Assembly (NCBI RefSeq): GCF_009600885.1
Contig: NZ_VCLA01000086.1
Span: 19,051-83,050 of the forward strand
Direction of reading: 5' to 3'
DNA: 64,000 nucleotides
DNA from: Streptomyces jumonjinensis
Lineage (GTDB): Bacteria; Actinomycetota; Actinomycetes; Streptomycetales; Streptomycetaceae
The notes under the pieces: model-generated
Seen by the model: the letters and a program-made list of their open reading frames with translations, nothing else
What the model was told of the DNA's origin: nothing
Database searches by the model: none
Shown: piece by piece, positions 16,270 to 27,561 of the stretch
Layout of the letters: every line of letters begins with the position of its first letter
Numbering within the stretch: position 1 is the first letter of the stretch
Program-made: the position numbers and the translations under genes

Positions 16270-19200
16270 GTGCTCGGTCGACTTCTGTCTGCTCGCTCCG
16301 CCCGTGTCCGCCAGTCAGTCGTCACCGGCGTCGGCACGGCCCTGCTGGTGAGCCTGCTGCCGACGACGGCACTGGCGCTGCCGCCCAGCCCCACCGCGGC
16401 GGAGACCGGGCGGGAGACGCTCGACCTGGAGAGCCTCAGCCGTGAGCGACCGGTCTCCGGGCAGACCCTCGAAAGACATCTCCGCAGCCTGAAGGTCGAC
16501 ATACCCGACGACCAGGAACGGCCCCCCGCGGGAACGGCCACCCCGCCCGCACCCGCCTCCGGGCAGATCACCTTCCCTGCCTCGGGAAGTCCCGCCTCGG
16601 GAAGCCCGGCCGCGTCCCGCGCCGCGGGCGCGGACGGTCAGCCGGCCGCGGCACCGGTGGGCACCCTGCCGGTGAGACTCGGCCAGGCCGAGGGGCTTCC
16701 CGCGCCCACCGGCACCTGGACCGCCCGCGTCCATGACCGCGCCCTGCCCGTGGGCCAGGGCGTGGACGGGGCCGTGATCTCGGTGGACGCGCCCACCGCC
16801 GACGCGGGGCCGCTCTCGGTCACCCTGGACTACGCCGAGTTCAAGAACCTCTATGGAGCCGACTGGGGCTCCCGGCTCCGTTTCGTCCAGTTCCCGGACT
16901 GCTATCTGACCACGCCCGACGACGAGGCGTGCCAGGCGTACGAGGAACTGGAGACGGTCAACGACACCGCGACGGAGACCATCACCGCCACGGTCGACCC
17001 GGCCGCCGACGGCACGGCGACCCCGGCCGGCGCCACGCTCCGGGAGGAAGGGCCCGCCGCACGCGCCGCGGCTGCCGCCGCCGGAGGCAGCGCGGTGCTC
17101 GGCGCGGTCGACTCCGGTGCCGGAGCGGGCGGTTCGTTCAAGGCGACCCCGCTCGTCTCCTCCGGCACCTGGGCGGCGGGCGGCTCATCGGGCGCGTTCA
17201 CCTGGGCGTATCCGCTGACCGTTCCGGCTCCGCCGGCCGGGCCCGCCCCGGAGGTCTCCTTCGCCTACAACTCCCAGACCGTGGACGGGCGCACGGCGGT
17301 CACCTCCCCGCAGGCGTCCTGGATCGGCGAGGGCTGGAGCTACGACCCCGGCCATATCGAGCGCCGCTACCGCTCCTGCGAGGACGACCACAAGACGCTC
17401 GGCTCCCGCACTCCCAACAACACGGCCAAGAAGGACAAGACGTCCGACCTGTGCTGGGTCTCGGACAACGCCGTGATGTCCCTCCGGGGGAGGACCGTCG
17501 AACTGGTGCAGGACACCGATGCCACCGTCCCGGCCGGCACCAAGCTGTTCCGCCCGCAGCAGGACGACGGCACCCGGGTCGAGCTGAAGACCGGCGGCAC
17601 CAACGCCGATGACAACGGCGAGCACTGGATCGTCACCACACCAGACGGTGCCAAGCACTACTACGGTCTCAACAAGGTCGGCGGGGGCCGTGCCGACACG
17701 GACTCCGTCTCGACTGTCCCCGTCTTCGGCAATCACCCCGGCGAGCCCTGCTACGAGCCGTCCTTCGCCGACTCCCGCTGTGGAGCGGGCAAGCAGCAGG
17801 CATGGCGCTGGGGCCTGGACAAGGTGGTGGACGTCCACGACAACGCCATGGTGATCGACTGGCGCCAGGCGTCCAACTATTACGCGGTGCGGAAGAAGCA
17901 CAAGACGCCCGAGAAGTACGACCGTGCCGCCTACCCGGATCTGATCGAGTACGGCATGCGGGCGTCCGATCTCACCAAGCCGTCCGCGCGGGTCGATCTC
18001 GTCTCCGCCCAGCGCTGTCTGGCCAAGGGCACTGCCTGCGACGGCGCCAACTTCGACAAGACCGCCGACCCGGGCGCGTACCGGCCCTGGTGGGACACCC
18101 CCGGCAGCCTCAACTGCAAGGCCACCTCGAAGCTGTGCTCGTCGTTCCCCTCCTTCTGGACCCGGATGCGGCTCTCGGAGATCGTCACCGAGGCGCAGCG
18201 GCCCGGCTCCACCGCCCTCCAGAAGGTGGACTCGTACAAGCTCCACCAGTCCTTCCCCTCGAAGTGGTACGACACCTCTCCCGGCCTCTGGCTGAACGCC
18301 ATCACCCGTACCGGCTACGGACCGGGTGACACCACCGGCACCCTCCAGCACGCGGACGGCGTCAGCTTCGCCCACTACACCGTGGGCTCCCAGTCCCCGC
18401 TGAGGAAGCGCCTCAGGGACCGGCAGCTGCCGAATCTGGTGCCGCGTAACGCGAACGACCCGCGCCCCGCCTTCACCCGCCCCCGCATCGGCGCCGTCGC
18501 CACCGAGCACGGCGGCGACATCGAAGTGGAGTACACCGGCGGCTGCGCGGTGGAACCGGCCACGGATCAGGGGAAGGACAACACCACCTGCTATCCGGTC
18601 CGCTGGTCGCCGGACGGCGACGACAAGAAGCCGGCCAAGGCGTGGTTCAACAAGTACGTCGTCGACTCCGTCACCGAGACCGACAAGGTCACTACCCACG
18701 GCACTCCCGTCAGAACGTCATACGGTTACTCCGCGCCCGCCTGGGCCAAGAGCGAGGACGAGTTCACCCGCTCCTCCCTGCGGACCCACAGCGACTGGCG
18801 CGGCTACCGGCGGGGCTCCGTCACCAAGGGCAGCAAGGTCACCACGGGGGAAGGCAGCCCGCAGCCCCAGTCGTACTCCGTCAGCCGCTACTTCCGGGGA
18901 ACGGGCGGCGAGGTGATGGACTCCACCGGCACCGAGGTGCTGGTCGCCGACGACGCGCCGCAGTACGCGGGAACCCCGGCCGAGACCATCACCTACGACG
19001 GCACCGGCGGCCGGGTGCTCAAGCGGACCCTCAACCGCCCCTGGTCCCGGCAGACCGCGAAGCGCGTGCGGGAGGTCGAGGAAGGGGCCGATCCCAGCTC
19101 GCTGCTGGCCCACCGCACGGGCATCGAGCGGACCGATGCCATCCAGACGGTGGGCACCGGCTGGCGGGCGGTGCGCACGGTCACCACGGTCGACCCCGTC

Positions 19201-22200
19201 TACGGGCTGCCGCTCACCGTCGAGAGCGCCGTGGTCAAACCCACCGGCACCGGCACCGAGCTCTCCGATCACAAGTGCGTCGAGGCCTCCTATGTCCACA
19301 ACACCTCGCGCTGGCTGATCGGCCTGCCCAAGGAGAGGCGCACCACCGCCACGAGCTGCGCGGGCCGGGACCGCGCCGATGCGGCGACCGAGGTCATCGA
19401 GGCCGAACGGATCGGTTACGACGGACAGGGGTACGGCGCCGATCCCGACAAGGGCCTCGTCACCAGCCTGACCGAGACCGACGGCGACGGGACGCGCTAC
19501 ACGGTCGAGACCACCACGTCGTACGACCCGCTCGGCCGGGTCCGCAAGGTCACCCAGCCCGGGGGCGGGACCACGGAGACCCAGTACACGCCGGGTGACG
19601 CGGGCGGCCCGCTCACCTCCACCAAGATGATCAACCCGCTCGGGCACACCTCGACGACGACCTACGACCCGGGCCGGAGCCTGCCGCTCACGGTCACCGA
19701 CGCCAACGGCCGGGTGACGCGGTCCGAGTACGACGCCCTCGGACGGCTGGTGAAGGGCTGGACCCCGTCGCGCGCCGGGAAGTCGGCGGTCGTCGAGATC
19801 CGCTACCAGCCCGCCATCGCCACCGAGGACGAGACCCGTCCGCCGGCCGTCACCACCAGAACCCTCAAGGACGACGGCTCCTACAGCAGCCAGGTCTCGC
19901 TCTACGACGGTCTGGGGCGGCTGGTCCAGACCCAGGCCGAGGCCCATGGCCCCGGCCGGATCGTCACGGACACCACCTACAACGACCACGGCCTGGTGGC
20001 GAAGCAGACCAGCGGCTATCTGGCGCAGGGCGACCCCGTGCCCGAGCTGTTCGAGGTGCGCTCGCCGACGCAGGTGCCGCGCTCGACCACGACCCAGTAC
20101 GACGGCCTCGAACGGCCGGTCCGCCAGATCACCAACCACGGCCGGAGCGCCAGGTTCGAGACCCGTACCAGCTACGGGGACACCCACACCACGGTCGACC
20201 CGCCCGGCGAGTCCACTCCGGCGATCCGCACCGAGACGGACGCCCTGGGCCGGGTCACGTCGGTCGAGCACTACACCAGCACTGACCGGAGCGGTTCGCG
20301 CACCACGACCTACGGCTACGACAAGCGCGGCAACCGCGACGAGGTCAACGCCCCGGCGGGCAGCGTCTGGTCGTACAAGCACAACGCCCGCGGCTTGGTG
20401 TACGAGACCCGGGACCCCGACACCGGAACCTCGACGACCCGGTACGACTCGGCCGACCGGCCCGTCGAGGTGACCAACGGCCGTCTTCAGACGATCCACA
20501 CGGCGTACGACCTGCTCGGCCGGGTCACCTCGGTACGCGAGGGGGACGCGACCAAGCCGGTCAAGGAGTACACCTACGACTCGCTGTCCGGCGCGGTGGG
20601 CAAGCCCGTCGCCACCATCCGGAACACCGCGTCCGGCTCCTACGTCAACCGGGTCACCGGCTACGACACGGACTACCGGCCCACCGGCCGCGAGACCGTG
20701 ATCCCCGACAGCTCGATCACCAAGGGCGTCTCCGGCACGTACAAGTACGGGTACGGCTACACCTCGACGGGCAAGCCGGAGAGCGTCACCCTGCCCGCCA
20801 AGGGCGGCCTCCAGGCCGAGAAGGTCATCACCCGCTACAACGAGGACGGCCTGGCCGAGACCACCTCCGGCCATGCCTGGTACACCACCGACATCACCTA
20901 CTCGCCCTTCGGCGAGGTCCTGCGGTCAGTCTCGGGCGCCCAGCCCTACCGGGTGTGGACCACCAACTTCATCGACCAGCACTCCGGCAGCCTTCAGCGC
21001 TCCGTCGTGGACCGGGAGACCTCGGGCCCGCACCGGATCTCCGACAGTTACTACTCCTACGACACGGCCGGCCTGATCTCCTCCAGCGCCCGCAGGCTCA
21101 CCGACGCCGCCGGGTCCACCTGGGACAACCAGTGCTTCACCTATGACGTGATGGGCGAGCTGGCCCATGCCTGGACGTCCAGCATCGCCCCGGCCCAGAA
21201 CGGCACCGGCTGCAAGTCGGCGAACGGAACGGTCTGGGGCCATCGCAGCGACGCGGCCCCCTCCGGCGGCCCGGTGGCCGCCGCCCCCGACGCCCAGACG
21301 GACGCCACCGCCCCGGACCCCTCCCTGACGGCGGGCCTGGCCGCGAACGCGCCCTTCGCCGGAACGGTCTCCACCGGCGCCGCGTCCTACCGCCAGTCCT
21401 TCACCTACGACTGGCTCGGCAACCGCGCCACGATGACCGAGCACGACCCGGCCGACTCCGCGAACACCGCGAAGTACACCTACGCCTACGGCAAACAGGC
21501 GGGCAACGGCACCAACCCCACGGCCACCGTCCAGCCCCACACGCTGACTTCCGTCGCCTCCACCCCGGCGGGCCGCGAGAGCAGCTACGGCTACGACGCC
21601 ACGGGTAACACCGAGACCCGGGACTTCCCCGGCGCCGACCGGGACCAGACACTGACCTGGACCGCCGAGAACAGGGTCGACACGGTCACCGAGAACGGCG
21701 TCAGGATCACCTACGTCTATGACGCCGAGGGCAACCGCGTCCTGGAGAACTCACCGTCCGGCTCCACGCTCTATCTGGGCGAAACCGAGCTGACGACCGA
21801 CGCCAAGGGCGTGATCGTCCGGGCCTCCCGCTCCTACGGCCAGCCCGGCGCGCCCACGGTCGTCCGCACGGCCGAGAACGGGGCCACCAGCGGCCACAAG
21901 CGCAATGTGATGCTCGCCGACCATCTGGGCACGGCCAACACCGCCGTCGAGGTCCACAGCGGCCAGTCCGTCACCCGCCGCGCCTACAAGCCCTTCGGCG
22001 AACTCCGCGGCACCAAGCCCGCCCAGTGGCCCAACAAGCGCGGTTACCTCGGCGTGGGCATCGACGACTCCACCGGCCTGACCCATATCGGAGCCCGCGA
22101 ATACGACCAGACCGCAGGCCGTTTCATCTCGGCGGACCCACTGATCGACATCGGCGACCCACTCCAGATGAACGGGTACGCGTACAGCAACAACAGCCCG

Positions 22201-23493
22201 ATCAGCAAGAGCGATCCGTCGGGGCTGGCGTATATGTACGAGCCGAGCAGCGGGAAAGCGACCAACGGTGAACTGCGGGCTGTTTACTATCAGATAAACA
22301 GAGACAAGGGGATGAATTCCCACGATGCCATGAATAAGGCGTGGGACGACTGGCGGGCCAGGCATGCTCCTCCTTCTCAGGTGAACAAAAAATATGTCTC
22401 CATTTATCCGGGCCTGAGCATAGCTGCGGATTACCCGGGGGCGAAGAAATATATCAAGTTCATCCGCAAGGATGCGATAGAGCGAAAGCTCTGGTACAAC
22501 GGTCCGGATCCCGAGCTGCCTTCCTATGAAAAGGATCTGTCCGGGCTTCAGATGAGGGCCTGTCATGAGACCGGCGTCTGCCCGGGAGGAAAGGCTCAGA
22601 TTTTCGCGAAGTTCTTTGCCCAGAGCATGTTCTTCGGTGTCGGCATGGGCCGGGCAGCACGCCCCGGCGGCAAGTCGAAGGGCAGTCCCTGCGGTTCAGC
22701 CAGCAGCTTTACGCCCGGCACCAAGGTCCTGATGGCGGATGGCACGAAGAAGCCGATCGAGGACGTCAAGGTCGGCGAGAAGGTCCTGGCGACCGATCCC
22801 GAAACCGGTGAGACGGCGGCCAAGGCCGTCACGGCGGAGATCACCAGCAACGGTTCCAAGGACCTGGTGAGGATCACCCTCGACCTCGACGGTTCCGACG
22901 GCAAGCGCGCCACCTCGATCACCGCCACGGACGCCCACCCGTTCTGGGTCCCGGAGTTGAGCGCCTGGATCGACGCGACCGACCTCCAGGCCGGCCAACT
23001 CCTCCAGACCGGCGGCGGCACCCGCGTCCAGATCACCGCGGTCAAGCGCTGGACGCAGCAGGCGAGGGTCTACAACCTGACCGTCGCGGATATTCACACG
23101 TACTATGTGCTGGCAGGCGCGACACCGATCCTCGTTCACAATGCAGATTGTGGTTCTACTCCTGCCTACGACCTCACTCGGCCTGGACCGTATGCAGCTG
23201 AATCGATACCTGCACGATCTCAGTCGCAGCGCTTCACGAAAGCCGAGAAGGATGAGATCAATCGGATCGGAGACTGGTTTGGCTGCCATAGCTGCGGGGC
23301 GTCCTCGCCGGGGCGTCCAAACTGGACTCCGGATCATCAGCCGGTCTCCAGGTTTGTTCGCCCTGGGGCGTCGCAGCGGCTGTACCCGCACTGCGGGCCC
23401 TGCTCCAACCGTCAGGGAGGGCTCGTGGGGCACATGCCGGCTGACGGTGGAGTCCCAAACCTTTCGCGATCTCGTGGAATTCCTGAGGAGTGA
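16270..23493 (+). CDS. secreted RHS-repeat polymorphic toxin with HINT domain and HNH-like tip
   Basis: A 2407-residue protein. The GTG start begins a signal peptide ending near TTALALPPSP. An SpvB-like N-terminal segment follows (SFAYNSQTVDGRT and ASWIGEGWSYDPGHIERRYRSC, residues ~325-375), then a long stretch of RHS/YD repeats (YDxxGR, YDALGRL, DPLG) and the RHS core ending GREYDQ-like GAREYDQTAGRFISADP...DPSGL (~1950-1985). After a lower-GC linker comes a HINT autoprotease domain (~2141-2290) with SFTPGTKVLMADG, TDAHPFW and the terminal ILVHN. The last ~117 residues form the toxin tip: CHSCG, DHQP and CGPCSN, the pattern of a Cys4 treble-clef HNH nuclease. RHS shells enclose and deliver the tip; HINT releases it. 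The target is probably competing bacteria. Confidence 0.9.
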   Translation: MLGRLLSARSARVRQSVVTGVGTALLVSLLPTTALALPPSPTAAETGRETLDLESLSRERPVSGQTLERHLRSLKVDIPDDQERPPAGTATPPAPASGQITFPASGSPASGSPAASRAAGADGQPAAAPVGTLPVRLGQAEGLPAPTGTWTARVHDRALPVGQGVDGAVISVDAPTADAGPLSVTLDYAEFKNLYGADWGSRLRFVQFPDCYLTTPDDEACQAYEELETVNDTATETITATVDPAADGTATPAGATLREEGPAARAAAAAAGGSAVLGAVDSGAGAGGSFKATPLVSSGTWAAGGSSGAFTWAYPLTVPAPPAGPAPEVSFAYNSQTVDGRTAVTSPQASWIGEGWSYDPGHIERRYRSCEDDHKTLGSRTPNNTAKKDKTSDLCWVSDNAVMSLRGRTVELVQDTDATVPAGTKLFRPQQDDGTRVELKTGGTNADDNGEHWIVTTPDGAKHYYGLNKVGGGRADTDSVSTVPVFGNHPGEPCYEPSFADSRCGAGKQQAWRWGLDKVVDVHDNAMVIDWRQASNYYAVRKKHKTPEKYDRAAYPDLIEYGMRASDLTKPSARVDLVSAQRCLAKGTACDGANFDKTADPGAYRPWWDTPGSLNCKATSKLCSSFPSFWTRMRLSEIVTEAQRPGSTALQKVDSYKLHQSFPSKWYDTSPGLWLNAITRTGYGPGDTTGTLQHADGVSFAHYTVGSQSPLRKRLRDRQLPNLVPRNANDPRPAFTRPRIGAVATEHGGDIEVEYTGGCAVEPATDQGKDNTTCYPVRWSPDGDDKKPAKAWFNKYVVDSVTETDKVTTHGTPVRTSYGYSAPAWAKSEDEFTRSSLRTHSDWRGYRRGSVTKGSKVTTGEGSPQPQSYSVSRYFRGTGGEVMDSTGTEVLVADDAPQYAGTPAETITYDGTGGRVLKRTLNRPWSRQTAKRVREVEEGADPSSLLAHRTGIERTDAIQTVGTGWRAVRTVTTVDPVYGLPLTVESAVVKPTGTGTELSDHKCVEASYVHNTSRWLIGLPKERRTTATSCAGRDRADAATEVIEAERIGYDGQGYGADPDKGLVTSLTETDGDGTRYTVETTTSYDPLGRVRKVTQPGGGTTETQYTPGDAGGPLTSTKMINPLGHTSTTTYDPGRSLPLTVTDANGRVTRSEYDALGRLVKGWTPSRAGKSAVVEIRYQPAIATEDETRPPAVTTRTLKDDGSYSSQVSLYDGLGRLVQTQAEAHGPGRIVTDTTYNDHGLVAKQTSGYLAQGDPVPELFEVRSPTQVPRSTTTQYDGLERPVRQITNHGRSARFETRTSYGDTHTTVDPPGESTPAIRTETDALGRVTSVEHYTSTDRSGSRTTTYGYDKRGNRDEVNAPAGSVWSYKHNARGLVYETRDPDTGTSTTRYDSADRPVEVTNGRLQTIHTAYDLLGRVTSVREGDATKPVKEYTYDSLSGAVGKPVATIRNTASGSYVNRVTGYDTDYRPTGRETVIPDSSITKGVSGTYKYGYGYTSTGKPESVTLPAKGGLQAEKVITRYNEDGLAETTSGHAWYTTDITYSPFGEVLRSVSGAQPYRVWTTNFIDQHSGSLQRSVVDRETSGPHRISDSYYSYDTAGLISSSARRLTDAAGSTWDNQCFTYDVMGELAHAWTSSIAPAQNGTGCKSANGTVWGHRSDAAPSGGPVAAAPDAQTDATAPDPSLTAGLAANAPFAGTVSTGAASYRQSFTYDWLGNRATMTEHDPADSANTAKYTYAYGKQAGNGTNPTATVQPHTLTSVASTPAGRESSYGYDATGNTETRDFPGADRDQTLTWTAENRVDTVTENGVRITYVYDAEGNRVLENSPSGSTLYLGETELTTDAKGVIVRASRSYGQPGAPTVVRTAENGATSGHKRNVMLADHLGTANTAVEVHSGQSVTRRAYKPFGELRGTKPAQWPNKRGYLGVGIDDSTGLTHIGAREYDQTAGRFISADPLIDIGDPLQMNGYAYSNNSPISKSDPSGLAYMYEPSSGKATNGELRAVYYQINRDKGMNSHDAMNKAWDDWRARHAPPSQVNKKYVSIYPGLSIAADYPGAKKYIKFIRKDAIERKLWYNGPDPELPSYEKDLSGLQMRACHETGVCPGGKAQIFAKFFAQSMFFGVGMGRAARPGGKSKGSPCGSASSFTPGTKVLMADGTKKPIEDVKVGEKVLATDPETGETAAKAVTAEITSNGSKDLVRITLDLDGSDGKRATSITATDAHPFWVPELSAWIDATDLQAGQLLQTGGGTRVQITAVKRWTQQARVYNLTVADIHTYYVLAGATPILVHNADCGSTPAYDLTRPGPYAAESIPARSQSQRFTKAEKDEINRIGDWFGCHSCGASSPGRPNWTPDHQPVSRFVRPGASQRLYPHCGPCSNRQGGLVGHMPADGGVPNLSRSRGIPEE

Positions 23494-23495
23494 AT

Positions 23496-23882
23496 GTGAA
23501 CGAGAAGCTTGCGGCCGTGGAGTTCGCGGCCTCCAATGGGATGGTATTCGTCGAGGATGCAGACAGGCCTCTCAGTGCAGAGATCGGTCCATCTGGCGAG
23601 CCCGTGGAACCCGACCCTGCTAGATCTGTGTCCGTAGGTGTGGTGCACGCAATGGACGGCCTTGTTTCGGTTGAGGTTCTAGAGGGTGAGGGAAAGCCGG
23701 ATGGTCTGGTGGAGTTCTTTGACGGGACTCTGAATTTCCAGCATGGTCGACTCAGGGTCAGGGATGTACCGGGGGATAATTTTGTGACGATTGGGCTGTC
23801 ACCAGGGCCATGTCGTGTGCGCATCTATGTGGAGCAGACGGAGATCCCCGGATTCGTGACTGTTCTCGTCCCTCCGCTCTGA
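23496..23882 (+). CDS. putative immunity protein for the RHS toxin
   Basis: A 128-residue acidic, soluble protein with no recognised domain. It begins VNEKLAAVEFAASNGMVFVED at a GTG five bases after a GAGGAG ribosome site; a GTG at 23490 overlapping the RHS stop is the alternative. Its position directly after the toxin tip, the coupled start and the same lower-GC, rarer-codon composition as the tip argue that it is the cognate immunity gene acquired together with it. The ADRPLSAEIG and VRIYVEQTEIPGF segments suggest a mostly beta fold. Confidence 0.65.
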   Translation: MNEKLAAVEFAASNGMVFVEDADRPLSAEIGPSGEPVEPDPARSVSVGVVHAMDGLVSVEVLEGEGKPDGLVEFFDGTLNFQHGRLRVRDVPGDNFVTIGLSPGPCRVRIYVEQTEIPGFVTVLVPPL

Positions 23883-23939
23883 ACCGGCGGTCGGTTCGGC
23901 TGAGAGCGACGAACCCGGAAGAGACGGCCACCATGCCGA

Positions 23940-23971
23940 AGGGCCCCGATCCCACCCGGATCGGGGCCCCT
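23940..23971. terminator. bidirectional hairpin terminator
   Basis: AGGGCCCCGATCC pairs with GGATCGGGGCCCCT (one extra base). It lies between the immunity gene and the convergent sdhB gene and marks the border between accessory and core DNA. Confidence 0.85.
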
Positions 23972-23993
23972 CCACATACAGCCGGCAGGACGA

Positions 23994-24751
23994 TCAGAAG
24001 CGGCGCGTGATCAGGGCGCGCTTGACTTCCTGGATGGCCTTCGTGACCTCGATGCCGCGGGGGCATGCGTCCGTGCAGTTGAACGTCGTGCGGCAGCGCC
24101 ACACGCCGTCCTTGTCGTTCAGGATCTCCAGGCGCTGCTCGCCCGCCTCGTCGCGGCTGTCGAAGATGAAGCGGTGGGCGTTGACGATCGCCGCCGGGCC
24201 GAAGTACTGGCCGTCGTTCCAGAACACCGGGCACGACGTGGTGCACGCCGCGCACAGGATGCACTTGGTGGTGTCGTCGAAGCGCTCGCGGGCCTCGGCG
24301 GACTGGAGGCGCTCGCGGGTGGGCTCGTTGCCCTTGGTGACCAGGAAGGGCATCACGTCCCGGTATGCCTGGAAGAACGGCTCCATGTCCACGACCAGGT
24401 CCTTGAGGACCGTCAGGCCCTTGATGGCCTCGACCGTGATCGGCTTCTCCGGGTTGATGTCCTTGATCAGGGTCTTGCAGGCGAGCCTGTTCTTGCCGTT
24501 GATCCGCATCGCGTCCGAGCCGCAGATGCCGTGCGCGCACGAGCGGCGGAAGGTCAGGGTGCCGTCGAGGTCCCACTTGATTTTGTGGAGACCGTCGAGC
24601 ACCCGCTCCTTCGGGTCGATCTCGATCGGGAAGTCTTCCCAGACCGCGTGCTCCGACAGCTCCGGGTTGAAGCGCCGGATGCGGAAGGTGACCGTGATGT
24701 AGGGCGAGGCGGCGGCCTCCGCCTCGGCCTTGTCCATGACAGGGGTAGCCA

Positions 24752-24752
<1 letters not shown>
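23994..24752 (-). CDS. sdhB: succinate dehydrogenase iron-sulfur subunit
   Basis: A 252-residue subunit that passes electrons from SdhA to the membrane quinone site. The N-terminal ferredoxin half has the [2Fe-2S] ligands in RRSCAHGICGSDAM with a further Cys in NRLACK. The C-terminal half has CILCAACTTSCPVFW and CTDACPRGI for the [4Fe-4S] and [3Fe-4S] clusters. Its start overlaps the sdhA stop (TGATG), so it is translated with it. It is the last gene of the leftward sdhCDAB operon. Confidence 0.97.
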
Positions 24753-26506
<1,754 letters not shown>

Positions 26507-26525
26507 TGGTTCGTCAGCCCCGGCT

Positions 26526-27005
26526 TTAGCGGATGTTCGGGTCGAAGGTGAAGATCACCAGCGTGCCCAGCAGGATGGTGAACACCGTGGCGGTGTACAG
26601 CAGGCCCTTGAGCCACAGTCGCGTGTTCGGGCGCTCGGCGTAGTCGTTGATGACCGTGCGGAGGCCGTTCGCGCCGTGCAGCATGGCGAGCCAGAGCATC
26701 AGCAGATCCCAGACCTGCCAGAACGGGGACGCCCAGCGGCCCGCGACGAAGGCGAAGCCGATCTTGGAGACGCCGCCGTCCAGCACCAGCTGGATCAGCA
26801 GATGGCCGATGACCAGGACGACCAGGACCACGCCGGACAGGCGCATGAACAGCCAGGCGGCCATCTCGAAATTGCCCCGGGTGGCGCGCGGGGTCTTGCC
26901 CGTGCGCTTGCGAGGGGCCTCGATCAGCGGGGCGGGGTTGTCCACGTCGTAGACGACGGCATCGCCCTCGACGGGCCCGATGGCGGAAGAGGTGTCAGTA
27001 GACAT
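26526..27005 (-). CDS. sdhD: succinate dehydrogenase hydrophobic membrane anchor subunit
   Basis: A 159-residue membrane anchor with three helices (WLFMRLSGVVLVVLVIGHLL, VWDLLMLWLAMLHGANGL and LLYTATVFTILLGTLVIF). Candidate haem and quinone ligands are the histidines in IGHLL and LHGANGLRTVINDY. The ATG at 27005 starts MSTDTSS, eight bases after the sdhC stop; the long open frame above it is antisense noise over sdhC. It anchors SdhAB to the inner face of the membrane. Confidence 0.92.
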   Translation of the reverse strand: MSTDTSSAIGPVEGDAVVYDVDNPAPLIEAPRKRTGKTPRATRGNFEMAAWLFMRLSGVVLVVLVIGHLLIQLVLDGGVSKIGFAFVAGRWASPFWQVWDLLMLWLAMLHGANGLRTVINDYAERPNTRLWLKGLLYTATVFTILLGTLVIFTFDPNIR

Positions 27006-27013
27006 ATCCGGCC

Positions 27014-27394
27014 TCAGCTCCCGAAGAGTTCGCGTGCGGCGTGACCGAGGACGGGGTAGAGCGCGCCTGCCATCAGCACGATCCAGATGCCCATGACGGA
27101 CCAGAGCATCTGCTTCTGGTAGCGGGGGCCCTTGGACCAGAAGTCCACGGCGATCACTCGCAGGCCGTTGAGCGCGTGGAACAGGACGGCCGCGACAAGG
27201 CCGTACTCCAGCAACGCGACGATGGGCGTCTTGTAGACGGCTACGACCTTGTCGTAGTCCTCGGGAGAGACGCGGACAAGTGCGGTGTCCAGGACATGGA
27301 CGAACAGGAAGAAGAAGATGAGGACGCCGGTGACTCGATGAGCCACCCAGGACCACATTCCTTCCCGGCCGCGGTACAGCGTTCCAGCCGGCAC
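27014..27394 (-). CDS. sdhC: succinate dehydrogenase cytochrome b556 subunit
   Basis: A 126-residue membrane subunit and first gene of the sdhCDAB operon. It has the family signature GMWSWVAHRVTGVLIF near residue 15 and HALNGLRVIAVDFW near residue 80, whose histidines are the usual haem b ligands, plus three membrane helices. The start is GTG at 27394. The 167 bp above it hold the operon promoter; no operator is obvious. Confidence 0.94.
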   Translation of the reverse strand: MPAGTLYRGREGMWSWVAHRVTGVLIFFFLFVHVLDTALVRVSPEDYDKVVAVYKTPIVALLEYGLVAAVLFHALNGLRVIAVDFWSKGPRYQKQMLWSVMGIWIVLMAGALYPVLGHAARELFGS

Positions 27395-27561
27395 GGAAGA
27401 ACCCTCCGAAAGCGGGGACTAGGGCCTGCCGGCTTGGTTTGTCGGTCTGGCCCGGCCGGGTACGGTCCACCGGCCCCGGCCATCGTAGCGACGACTTGTC
27501 GGTTCGTTCGCCCGGGGTCCTCAGGTGTGATCAAACAGGCAATCAAACAGCCACGGACGGG

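Noticed and set aside
18718..20874. 718-codon open frame opposite the RHS repeats
   Set aside because: Repetitive YD-repeat coding DNA generates long antisense frames; no support.
5719..23994. Possible genomic island flanked by an integrase or tRNA
   Set aside because: The block looks accessory, but no integrase, tRNA, direct-repeat attachment site or transposase was seen at either end, so it is described only as variable.
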